This document shows, piece by piece, positions 41,994 through 50,164 of a stretch of DNA of 64,000 nt. The stretch's first letter is position 1, and each line of letters starts with the position of its first letter. The DNA comes from Andreprevotia lacus DSM 23236. GTDB taxonomy: Bacteria; Pseudomonadota; Gammaproteobacteria; Burkholderiales; Chitinibacteraceae. The stretch spans positions 1-64,000 of the forward strand of contig NZ_FWXD01000005.1 in assembly GCF_900176275.1 (NCBI RefSeq), given 5' to 3'. Under the pieces are notes generated by a model that saw only the letters and a program-made list of their open reading frames with translations, searched no databases and was not told where the DNA came from. Both the position numbers and the translations under genes were made by a program.

Positions 41994-43664
41994 ATGAATT
42001 TTTCCCAGATCGATTACCTGTTTTTCGGACACTTGTCTGGAATGCCTGTGATCGGTTTCTTTGGCGGAATTTTTGCAGCCATCGCCTATAGACTGCTTGA
42101 TCCGGAGAAAGTTGGAACCAAGTCGGTTTCTGAGGTAATCATCTCTGCGCTCAAGCGCATCCTTTTGGGTGGTGCCATCTTCCTTGTTTTTCTTGTGCTC
42201 TCCATCCTCTCGGCAATCCCGTATGGAGGTGGGAATCGCGGACTTTTCCTTGCGTGTCGAGTTGCATTTGTACTCGCCCCCTTCTGGGCTGCCTTCACTG
42301 TTGTTGATGTCCGTACTGCACAGGCAACGCGTGTCGATGCACAGGACGAATCTGGTGGCAAGCCGAGCGGGAAATGGCACATGGTGGGCATCACGCTGGC
42401 TTGCCTTTCGGCCGTGATCGTATTGAGAGCAATGTTGGCCACACCGCCACTCTCTCCCGAAGAGATTGAAAGCAAAGCGCAGGGCAAGCAGCGCGAGCTT
42501 GCAATTGCGCAGTGCAGCAAAGAAATTTCCACTGTGGCCAATGAATATATCGTCGATAGCTTGTTGCTCGATGCAAACATGATTAATAAAAATGCACTTG
42601 AGAGCCTGCTTGGAGGCCAAGGCGTTCGATTTGTCGAACTGAAGGCAGGCCAAATAAAAATCTGGAACAGTAAAAAGGAAAAATGGGGGGTGATGATATT
42701 CGATGGAGACGACCGTAATAATATCGAACTGGATTCAAATAAAAAATATGTTCGATTTGAGCTATCCAGGAATGGTGATCCCCTGTGCGAAACTTCAACC
42801 CTCCATATATTGGACGGGTCCCCCCGCGCCCCCTTTGCACCTGGCGCTTGCCTCAGGATGGTGCCAGACCAGAAATCCCTGGCATCGCATGCAATCAAAG
42901 CACTTCCTGCGGGTGATAAGACGGGTTTTATTCGCTGGTCTCTTTTGGAGCAGGCATCAGGCCATGTTCTGGCGGCACTGATTTCTTCCGACCTACCACA
43001 CAGCCCGGCTCGGCAAGGCGGAGGGGCCGATATTGAATGGAAAATCGCCCAATATGGTGCAGTCAGTTGTCGCCAACCTTATTTTACACTCACCAATGCG
43101 TTACGCGGCGTGCCGCAGAATACGCGGCAGTCATTATCGCTGGTAACGCGAAAGATCGAACCAGAATTGGTTGATTTGGGTGTCAAATCCATCATTTGGC
43201 CAGAGATAAAAGTCGATGAGGTTGAGGGTCCGGCCGGGCCTAATAACACCTATCCATGGGGAAAGGATTGGGAATTCGCTTACAAAAAAGCAGAAAGTAC
43301 GGGATTCGCCGACGTCGGCACGGAACTGATCGACTACAAGGCTGGGGAGCTACTTTCTCTTGGGAATTTGAAGTTTGAAGGCCAGTGGTTAAATCCACAT
43401 ATTGGCGCATCGCCCAATGGTTTTGTCGCCGTCTTCGGGCGCCCGAATGGCATTCATCTTGTTCGATACGCTCTGGATGGAGAAATGCAATGGCAAGGGA
43501 TCATTCAGGTCAATGGGCGCGACAGCACAGCTCCAGCGCGACCAGATATTGCAGAGATCAAATGGGAAGAAAATGAAGTGGACATCTATGTTTTCAGAAA
43601 AAATGGAAAGGGCGAGTCTCGTTGGCTGCTGCAGGTTCCAAATGCCATGATAGGCCTGAGGTAG
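41994..43664 (+). CDS. orphan AT-rich membrane protein of unknown function
   Basis: A 556-residue protein with four predicted membrane segments in the first 165 residues (about 15-35, 55-75, 80-100 and 133-152) and a long soluble C-terminal part. That part has an acidic, Trp-rich end resembling a beta-propeller or jelly-roll. Codon and base use are clearly AT-richer than the neighbours, suggesting recent acquisition. No family recognised. A bidirectional hairpin follows at 43771. Confidence 0.8.
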   Translation: MNFSQIDYLFFGHLSGMPVIGFFGGIFAAIAYRLLDPEKVGTKSVSEVIISALKRILLGGAIFLVFLVLSILSAIPYGGGNRGLFLACRVAFVLAPFWAAFTVVDVRTAQATRVDAQDESGGKPSGKWHMVGITLACLSAVIVLRAMLATPPLSPEEIESKAQGKQRELAIAQCSKEISTVANEYIVDSLLLDANMINKNALESLLGGQGVRFVELKAGQIKIWNSKKEKWGVMIFDGDDRNNIELDSNKKYVRFELSRNGDPLCETSTLHILDGSPRAPFAPGACLRMVPDQKSLASHAIKALPAGDKTGFIRWSLLEQASGHVLAALISSDLPHSPARQGGGADIEWKIAQYGAVSCRQPYFTLTNALRGVPQNTRQSLSLVTRKIEPELVDLGVKSIIWPEIKVDEVEGPAGPNNTYPWGKDWEFAYKKAESTGFADVGTELIDYKAGELLSLGNLKFEGQWLNPHIGASPNGFVAVFGRPNGIHLVRYALDGEMQWQGIIQVNGRDSTAPARPDIAEIKWEENEVDIYVFRKNGKGESRWLLQVPNAMIGLR

Positions 43665-43770
43665 CAGCTCAGAATCATCACGAAGTTCACGGTCACGTCT
43701 TGCCTTTTGCAGGGCACGTTTCGAGCAGTGCATCAATACCAGGCATGTCCCTGAATTTCCCAAATACACA

Positions 43771-43792
43771 AAACCCGGCCTAAGCCGGGTTT
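43771..43792. terminator. bidirectional terminator-like hairpin
   Basis: AAACCCGGC, loop CTAA, GCCGGGTTT, between the convergent membrane-protein and methyltransferase genes. A and T flank both sides, so it can serve either direction. Confidence 0.75.
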
Positions 43793-43820
43793 TGCATGCT
43801 GCAGTCGCCACCTGCAATGG

Positions 43821-44648
43821 CTATGGGCTGGTATAAAACCGCTCGCCCAGCTCCTGCAGGCCCAGCTCGCCCAGCACGGCGGTCAGGCGCTCGGCCGGTT
43901 TGCGGCGCGGCAGGTTTTTATAGCTGGCCACGATCAGCTCGTTTTTCATCGAGTGCTCCCAGCCGACCAGCTCGGTGACCGTCACCTGGTAGCCGTGTGC
44001 TTCCAGCTGCAGGCAGCGCAGCACGTTGGTGATCTGGCTACCAAACTCGCGCGTGTGGATGGGGTGACGCCAGATTTCCGCCAGCGGGCTTTTCAGTGCC
44101 TGCTGCTTGTTCTTGCGCAGCACGCTGGCTACCTCCGCCTGGCAGCAGGGCACCAGCACGATGTGGCGGGCGCGTTTTTCCAGCGCAAAGCGGATCGCAT
44201 CGTCGGTGGCGGTATTGCAGGCGTGCAGCGCGGTCACAATATCCACCTGCGGCGGCAGCGCGGCCGAGCTGATCGAATCGGCCACCGACAGGTTGAGAAA
44301 CTGCATGCCGCCAAAGCCGCAGCGGCCCGCCAGCTCTTTGGAGTGCTGTACCAGTTCTTCACGTGTTTCGATGCCGTAGATGCTGCCGGCCGGCGCGTTG
44401 GCCTTGAAGAACAGGTCATACAGGATGAAGCCCAGATACGACTTGCCCGCGCCGTGGTCCACCAGGCTGATCTCGGGGTGCGCCTGCAGCGCATCCTGCA
44501 GCAGCGGCTCGATGAAGTTGAACAGGTGATACACCTGCTTGAGCTTGCGCCGGCTGTCCTGGTTGAGCTTGCCGTCACGCGTGAGAATGTGCAGCGCCTT
44601 GAGCAGCTCCACCGATTGCTCGGGGCGGATATCGTATTTTTCGGTCAT
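43821..44648 (-). CDS. class I SAM-dependent methyltransferase
   Basis: A 275-residue methyltransferase with the SAM-binding start VDHGAGKSYLGFIL (motif I) near residue 60, YGIETREELV (motif II acid) and TALHACNTATDDAI, the His-Ala-Cys block of the Methyltransf_32/GSTCD-like group. It probably methylates RNA or protein; the substrate is unknown. ATG at 44648. Confidence 0.82.
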   Translation of the reverse strand: MTEKYDIRPEQSVELLKALHILTRDGKLNQDSRRKLKQVYHLFNFIEPLLQDALQAHPEISLVDHGAGKSYLGFILYDLFFKANAPAGSIYGIETREELVQHSKELAGRCGFGGMQFLNLSVADSISSAALPPQVDIVTALHACNTATDDAIRFALEKRARHIVLVPCCQAEVASVLRKNKQQALKSPLAEIWRHPIHTREFGSQITNVLRCLQLEAHGYQVTVTELVGWEHSMKNELIVASYKNLPRRKPAERLTAVLGELGLQELGERFYTSP

Positions 44649-44807
44649 GGTTCTGGTTCTTGCGGTTGCGGCCCGTGGTGAAGCACCGGGCACTCATCGC
44701 GAATTATCCCATGTTCGTCCCGCCAGCGGCGGGATGCATCGCACGCTCGTCGCATGGCATGATGCCGCCGGCAATACTGGCCCTGCATCCACTCAGGGAG
44801 ATCAAGC

Positions 44808-45416
44808 ATGCAACTGAAAGCCATTCTTGCCGCCGCCACCATGGCGTTTGCCGTCGCCGCCTGGTCCAGCCAGACCGATACGCCGCTGCCGCCACACTGG
44901 CAGCTCGAATCATTCGGCGGCACCAGCTATGCCGGCAAACTGGACATGAAAACCGCGCTGAGCGCGCAGGGTGCCCCCAGCCTGCAATACCTCGATGGCG
45001 ATATCAGCAAGGGCTGGGGTGATCTGCAGCAGACCATTACCGCGCGCAACTACGCGGGCAAGCGCGTACGCTTCAGCGCCATGCTCAAGACCGAAGACGT
45101 GCTGGGCTGGGGCGGGCTGTGGCTGCGCGCCAACAACCAGCAGGGCAAAACGGTGGCTTTTGACAACATGGCCAACCGGGGCCTGAAGAACAGCAACGAC
45201 TGGCAGCGCTGGGACGTGATACTCGACATCCCGGCCGATGCCGAAAGCCTGCACTTTGGCCTGCTGCTGGCCGGCAAGGGGAGGATCTGGATGGACCAGC
45301 TGGCGTTCGAGGTGATCGACAGGCACACCCCGCAGACCATGGCCGGCAAGCCTTCCATCTATTTGAAACCGGATGGCAGCGTGGAAACCCTCGCGCCAGA
45401 CGAGCCCACGCTGTGA
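44808..45416 (+). CDS. exported protein in the LytS/LytTR operon
   Basis: A 202-residue protein with a signal peptide (MQLKAILAAATMAFAVAAWS) followed by a beta-rich domain: SFGGTSYAGKLD, TARNYAGKRVRFSAMLKTED and LHFGLLLAGKGRIWMD. This looks like a carbohydrate-binding-type jelly-roll. It precedes and overlaps the sensor kinase gene (GTGA overlap), so it may be an accessory ligand-binding protein for the kinase. Confidence 0.75.
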   Translation: MQLKAILAAATMAFAVAAWSSQTDTPLPPHWQLESFGGTSYAGKLDMKTALSAQGAPSLQYLDGDISKGWGDLQQTITARNYAGKRVRFSAMLKTEDVLGWGGLWLRANNQQGKTVAFDNMANRGLKNSNDWQRWDVILDIPADAESLHFGLLLAGKGRIWMDQLAFEVIDRHTPQTMAGKPSIYLKPDGSVETLAPDEPTL

Positions 45417-46480
45417 GCGGCCACATCCTCCCGTTGGCGACTGCCCAACCGGCACCGCACACGCTTCTGCGCTGGCTGGGCGGGCTGGCCCTGTGCGCCG
45501 GCCTGCTGCTGGCCGCGCAACTGCTGCCGCGGCCCTTGCGCACCGGCTGGCAGGCCGGCTTCGTGCTGTGCCTGTCCGGCCATGCCGCCGGCGATCTGGC
45601 CCTGGTGCTGCGTGCCCGCTGGCGGCCGGGATTCTCCTTGCCCGGCGCGCTGGCCTGCCTGCTGCCTGCCGTGCTGGCGGGTAGCGTAGTCGGCTGGCTG
45701 GCTTATCGGCACTGGGTAGCCAACGCACCGTTGCGCCTGTTACCTGATGCTGCTGCGCTGGCCTGCCCGCTCTTGCTCGCACTGGCCTTGTTACTGCAGC
45801 AGCTGAGGCAACAACGCCGCGCGCAATTGGCACAAGAGGCCCAATGGCGCGCCGATGAGCAAGCCCGCACCGAGCGCCGCTTGCTGGAGCAGGAGCTGCG
45901 CGCCCTGCAGGCGCAGATCGAGCCGCATTTCCTCTACAACACCCTGGCCAGCGTACAGCAGCTGATCGCCACCGAACCGGCGCAGGCCGGCGCGCTCACC
46001 ACACACATGATTGCCTATCTGCGCGCAGCGCTGCCCGGCCTGCGCGCCAGCAGCTCCACCGTGGCGCAAGAGCTGGCGCTGGCCAGCCATTATCTGGAGA
46101 TCATGCGTATCCGGCTGGGCAGCCGCTTCAGCTTTGCCGTGCACGCCAGTGCCGCCGCTGCCGACTTGCCGTTTCCACCTGCCGTGCTGATGAGCGTGGT
46201 GGAAAACGCCGTGCAGCATGGCATCGAACCCAAGCCCGGCCCGGTGCATATCGCCATTACCGCCGAAGTGGATGGCGAAGCACTGCAGCTGACCGTGCGC
46301 GACAACGGCGCCGGCCTGCCCGCCACCGTGCACGACGGCAACGGACTGGGCAATCTGCGCGAGCGGCTGCACAAGCTGCACGGCGTTGCCGCCCGCTTCA
46401 GCCTGCAGGCCGATGCCCATACCGGCGGCCGGGGCGATACCATCGCCTGCATCACCATCCCGCTGCCGCCTTCGCCCTGA
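45413..46480 (+). CDS. LytS/YehU-type sensor histidine kinase
   Basis: A 355-residue kinase with five or six membrane segments in the first 130 residues, a short coiled coil (about 130-165), then the His_kinase domain with His172 in QAQIEPHFLYNT. The ATPase domain holds SVVENAVQHGIEP and GNGLGNLRERL. The start is GTG at 45413, whose TGA overlap with the upstream stop implies translational coupling. Its partner is the LytTR regulator 1 base downstream. Confidence 0.9.
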   Translation: MSGHILPLATAQPAPHTLLRWLGGLALCAGLLLAAQLLPRPLRTGWQAGFVLCLSGHAAGDLALVLRARWRPGFSLPGALACLLPAVLAGSVVGWLAYRHWVANAPLRLLPDAAALACPLLLALALLLQQLRQQRRAQLAQEAQWRADEQARTERRLLEQELRALQAQIEPHFLYNTLASVQQLIATEPAQAGALTTHMIAYLRAALPGLRASSSTVAQELALASHYLEIMRIRLGSRFSFAVHASAAAADLPFPPAVLMSVVENAVQHGIEPKPGPVHIAITAEVDGEALQLTVRDNGAGLPATVHDGNGLGNLRERLHKLHGVAARFSLQADAHTGGRGDTIACITIPLPPSP

Positions 46481-46481
46481 C

Positions 46482-47216
46482 ATGCCGCGCATCCTGCTTG
46501 CCGACGACGAACCCCTGCTGCGCGCGCAGCTTAAAACCTGCCTGCAGGCGCTGTGGCCCGAGGCCGCTATCGTGGCCGAAGCCGACGACGGCTTCAGCGC
46601 GCTGGAAGCGCTGCACGCCGCACAGCCCGACATTGCCTTTCTGGATATCCGCATGCCGGGGTTGACCGGCCTCGACGTGGCCCGGCTGGCCGGCGATGCC
46701 GTGCAGATCGTGTTCGTGACCGCCTACGACGAATACGCCGTGGCCGCCTTCGAGGCCGGCGCGGTGGATTACGTACTCAAGCCGGCCGATGCCGTGCGGC
46801 TGGCGCGCACCGTGCAAAGGCTGAAAAGCCGCACTGCCGCCGTACCGGGCCAAGCCGCCGCCATGGCCGACGCACTGCAGCCACAACGCACGCCGCTGCG
46901 CTGGATACAGGCATCGGCCGGCAATACGCTGCACCTGATTCCGGTGGAAGACGTGCTGTTCTTTCAGGCCAATGCCAAATACACCCGCGTGCTGACGCGC
47001 ACGCAGGAGGTCTGCATCCGCCTGCCGATCAAGACGCTGGCCGAGCTGCTGGACGGCGAGCAATTCTGGCAGCTCAGCCGCAGCACCCTGGTTGCCGCCA
47101 ACCAGATCGCCGCCGTGCAACGCATCGAGCTAGGCGAAATGACCGTGCACCTGCGTGATCACCCGGAAAAACTCAGCGTCAGCCAGCGCTATCAGGCGCG
47201 CTTCCGGCAGATGTGA
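46482..47216 (+). CDS. LytTR-family response regulator
   Basis: A 244-residue regulator: receiver with phospho-acceptor Asp55 (FLDIRMPG) and TAYDEYAVAAFEAGAVDYVLKP, then a C-terminal LytTR DNA-binding domain (about 145-244). It starts 1 base after the kinase stop. A second such pair (AlgR/AlgZ-like) is at 62756-64000. Confidence 0.92.
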   Translation: MPRILLADDEPLLRAQLKTCLQALWPEAAIVAEADDGFSALEALHAAQPDIAFLDIRMPGLTGLDVARLAGDAVQIVFVTAYDEYAVAAFEAGAVDYVLKPADAVRLARTVQRLKSRTAAVPGQAAAMADALQPQRTPLRWIQASAGNTLHLIPVEDVLFFQANAKYTRVLTRTQEVCIRLPIKTLAELLDGEQFWQLSRSTLVAANQIAAVQRIELGEMTVHLRDHPEKLSVSQRYQARFRQM

Positions 47217-47248
47217 CGCAGGCTGGGCACCGACAGCAGCTGGCATCA

Positions 47249-47349
47249 ATGGCAAAACCCGGTGCAACGGTGCTGGCAAGGCGCGCGAAGCGCTGACAGT
47301 ACAAAACGTAAGGCAAGCGAGCGCAACACAGCCAGCAGGGTTTTGACAG
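47249..47349 (+). repeat. R1 palindromic repeat, copy h
   Basis: GGCAAAACCCGGTGCAACGG..CAGCAGGGTTTTGAC. The central core is well kept, the outer arms short. It lies between the LytTR gene and the convergent cupin gene. Confidence 0.8.
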
Positions 47350-47354
47350 GGGTG

Positions 47355-47660
47355 CTACGCCCACACCGCCAGCCACACCGTGCCCGGCGCGCTATACGTC
47401 ACCTTGTGGCGGCGGTGCGGTTCAATCAGCACGCAATCGCCGGGGGCTAGCACGGTGTCTGCGGCATCTCCCTCAAACAGCAGCCGTGCTGCGCCCGCCA
47501 GCAGCAGCACCCATTCGGTTTCGTCCTGGTCATACCAGTCGGCCGATACCTGCCCGTCCGACACGATGCGCTCCACGCGCAGCTGTGGCAGTTGCAGCAG
47601 GGTCTCGAATACCTCGACCTGGCTGGCGTCGGGCAAGGGGTGCAGCAGGTTGCGGATCAT
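47355..47660 (-). CDS. small cupin-domain protein
   Basis: A 101-residue single-domain cupin with the metal-binding WYDQDETEWVLLLAG motif and EPHRRHKVTYS near the end. Family members are small metal-dependent enzymes or binding proteins. GGAG precedes the ATG at 47660. No clear partner. Confidence 0.82.
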   Translation of the reverse strand: MIRNLLHPLPDASQVEVFETLLQLPQLRVERIVSDGQVSADWYDQDETEWVLLLAGAARLLFEGDAADTVLAPGDCVLIEPHRRHKVTYSAPGTVWLAVWA

Positions 47661-47897
47661 GCGGGGCTCCTTGGCGGGTGGTGCAGGGCTATGGCCGGGC
47701 GGTCTTGGGCGCCAAGCTGAAAACGGCGTTTCCATGCGGAAAACATCGCAATATCTTGCATAAAACGGAGGTTCAATAGCGAATTCATCTACGAAACCGG
47801 GGTGCAGTTGTGTGCCCATGGGCGATGTATTGATGATGTCGCTCGCCGTGCTGGCGATAGCGCCACGCAGCAACAAGGCTGCGCCCGGCACCTGCCG

Positions 47898-48809
47898 TCA
47901 CCCTGCCGCCTCAACCAGCAGCCAATCCCGAAACGCCGCCAGCCTGGGCAGGGTGGCGCATTCGGGGCGGTAAACGATGTAGTAGGCCAGCGGCGACGCG
48001 TAGTGAATGGTGGGAAAGAGGCGCAGCAGACGGCCGCTGGCGAGGTCGTCGCGCGCCATCACGCTGCGCGCCAGCGCCACGCCCTGACCGTCGATGGCGG
48101 CTTGCAGCACGGCGGCGGCGTTGTTGATCTGCATGCCGCGCGTGGTGGGCACCTCGCTTGCGCCGGCGTGGGCCAGCCAGTTCGCCCAGGACGGGTAGCC
48201 GGCGTGCCCGGCCAGCGACAGATCGTGGATCAATGCCTCGCCGGCCAGATCGGCCGGGTGTTGCAATGCCGGATGCTGCTGCAGCCAGCCCGGTGCGCAC
48301 ACCGGGTAGATTTCTTCCTCCAGCAGTTTGTCGGCCGCCAGCCCGGGCCAGTGGCCGGCGCCATAGCGCACGCCGGCATCGATGCGCTGCGCCACGAAAT
48401 CGACCGGCTTCAGGCTGGTATCCAGCCGCACATCGGTATCGGGCCATGCCGCCTGAAAGCGCTCGATGCGCGGTAGCAGCCACTTGGCGGCAAAGGCCGG
48501 GCTGACCGTCACCGTGAGCACGCCACTGGCCGATCCTTCGCGCAGCCGTTCCAGCCCCAGCGCCAGCCGATCCAGCCCGGCGCGGATCTCCGGCAGCGCG
48601 CGTTCGGCCGTGGCCGTGGGCTGCAGCCGCACCCGGCCGCTGCTGCTGCGCACGAACAGCGGCGCGCCCAGCCAGTCTTCCAGCGTGCGCACCAGCTGCC
48701 CCACGGCGGCGGGGGTCACGTGCAGCTCTTGTGCTGCTGCGGCAAAGCTTTGGTGGCGTGCGCTGGCCTCGAAGGCGCGCAGCGCATTCAGGTGCACCGG
48801 TGATTTCAT
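47898..48809 (-). CDS. LysR-family regulator, GcvA-like
   Basis: A 303-residue LysR regulator: HTH in residues 6-65 (LRAFEASARHQSFAAAAQELHVTPAAVGQLV), effector domain after. The variant HTH with AAVGQLV and the VTVSPAFAAKWLLPRI segment is of the GcvA/AmpR type. Divergent from the SDR at 49053; a dyad lies at its start. Confidence 0.9.
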   Translation of the reverse strand: MKSPVHLNALRAFEASARHQSFAAAAQELHVTPAAVGQLVRTLEDWLGAPLFVRSSSGRVRLQPTATAERALPEIRAGLDRLALGLERLREGSASGVLTVTVSPAFAAKWLLPRIERFQAAWPDTDVRLDTSLKPVDFVAQRIDAGVRYGAGHWPGLAADKLLEEEIYPVCAPGWLQQHPALQHPADLAGEALIHDLSLAGHAGYPSWANWLAHAGASEVPTTRGMQINNAAAVLQAAIDGQGVALARSVMARDDLASGRLLRLFPTIHYASPLAYYIVYRPECATLPRLAAFRDWLLVEAAG

Positions 48810-48838
48810 TTCAATAAAGATTTTCTTTGCTTATTGAA
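48810..48838. promoter_or_regulatory. LysR operator-like dyad
   Basis: TTCAATAA (48810-48817), 13 bases, TTATTGAA (48831-48838), directly before the lysR ATG, in the divergent 48810-49052 intergenic region. No other feature seen there. Confidence 0.6.
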
Positions 48839-49052
48839 CACTTTATCTCGTTTGCCGGTACGCGGGTAGTGGCGAAAAATCTGCATCAAAGCTGCAACCT
48901 GATCACAGGTCGACCCGAAATGGTCGGGTCGGCACGCCTGCGCATAATGGCAAGTTTTTCTTGCCATGTTGCCGGCTGCAGCAGCGTGCGGCGCGATCAA
49001 GGCCGCGCATTTTTGACCATGCCCGTGCAACGGGCCAAACGGGGTACAGACG

Positions 49053-49826
49053 ATGAGCAATCAGTTCAAGGGTAAAAAACTGCTGGTGGTGGGCGGCAGC
49101 AGCGGCATGGGGCTGGAGACGGCGCGCATGGTGTTGGCGCAGGGCGGCAGCGTGGTGATCGTGGGCCAGCGGCCCGGCAAGGCCGAGGCCGCGCGCCAGG
49201 CGCTGGCCGCGTCGGGCCCGGTGTGGGCGCTGACGGCCGATCTGGCCAGCGAGGCCGGGCTGAAGCAAGTGCTGGATGCGCTCGATACGCAGCATGCCGA
49301 TATCGATCTGCTGGTGAATGCGGCCGGCGTGTTTTTCCCCAAGCCCTTTCTGCAGCACGAGGCGGCGGATTACGACCGCTACATGCAGCTCAACCGCGCC
49401 TGCTTCTTCATCACCCAGCGCGTGGCCGCCAGGCTGGTAGCCGCCGGCCGCCCCGGCGCCATCGTCAATATCGGCTCGATGTGGGCACAGCAGGCCATTG
49501 CCGCCACGCCATCATCGGCCTATTCGATGGCCAAGGCCGGGCTGCACGCGTTCACCCGGCATCTGGCCATGGAGCTGGCGCCCAACGGCATCCGCGTCAA
49601 CGCGGTATCGCCGGCCGTGGTGCACACGCCGATTTACGAGGGCTTCATCCCCAAGGATGAAGTGCACGACGCACTGCAGGGCTTCAACGGCTTCCACCCC
49701 ATCGGTCGCGTGGGCACGCCGCAGGATGTGGCCAGCGTGATCGTCTTTTTGCTGTCGGAACAGGCGGGCTGGGTGACCGGCGCGATCTGGGATGTGGATG
49801 GCGGGGTGATGGCCGGGCGCAATTGA
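49053..49826 (+). CDS. short-chain dehydrogenase/reductase
   Basis: A 257-residue SDR: GGSSGMG cofactor motif near residue 14, NAAG at about 89, catalytic Ser/Tyr/Lys in IGSMW and YSMAKAG, and [11 protein letters not shown] at the end. QRPG after the second strand favours NADP. The substrate is unknown. Likely under the divergent LysR regulator. Confidence 0.9.
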   Translation: MSNQFKGKKLLVVGGSSGMGLETARMVLAQGGSVVIVGQRPGKAEAARQALAASGPVWALTADLASEAGLKQVLDALDTQHADIDLLVNAAGVFFPKPFLQHEAADYDRYMQLNRACFFITQRVAARLVAAGRPGAIVNIGSMWAQQAIAATPSSAYSMAKAGLHAFTRHLAMELAPNGIRVNAVSPAVVHTPIYEGFIPKDEVHDALQGFNGFHPIGRVGTPQDVASVIVFLLSEQAGWVTGAIWDVDGGVMAGRN

Positions 49827-49858
49827 GGGGGCAGCAGTGCTGCAGCCTCACCAGTCAG

Positions 49859-50130
49859 CTAGGGCCTGTTAACACTTATTTCGCGCTTGCGCTGGGCCGC
49901 AAAGAGGTCAGCTACAAGGCACGCAACGCAGGCAATAACCGGTTATTGCCAAGGCGCGTAACGCCGTAGATGGCCTCTTTGCGGCCCAGCCCTGCGGGTT
50001 CGGGGTATTTCGGGCGGTTCGCTGCGTTGCAAACCGCTTGCGGTACCCGTACCGCGGCACGCTCTGCGCCTTGCGCTCCATCCCGAACTACCCCGAACGC
50101 AAGCGTGAAATAAGTGTTAACAGGCCCTAG
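49859..50130. mobile_element. R4 MITE-like element with CTAG flanks
   Basis: A 272-base element with terminal inverted repeats of about 33 bases and one mismatch (GGCCTGTTAACACTTATTTC..), flanked on both sides by CTAG, a likely 4-base target duplication. The interior is a nested imperfect palindrome (GCTGGGCCGCAAAGAGG and its complement). It codes for nothing and lies between the convergent SDR and NRPS genes. A second copy starts the window. Confidence 0.8.
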
Positions 50131-50164
50131 GCCGGGCAGCGAGGATCATGCATGGATACTTGCC

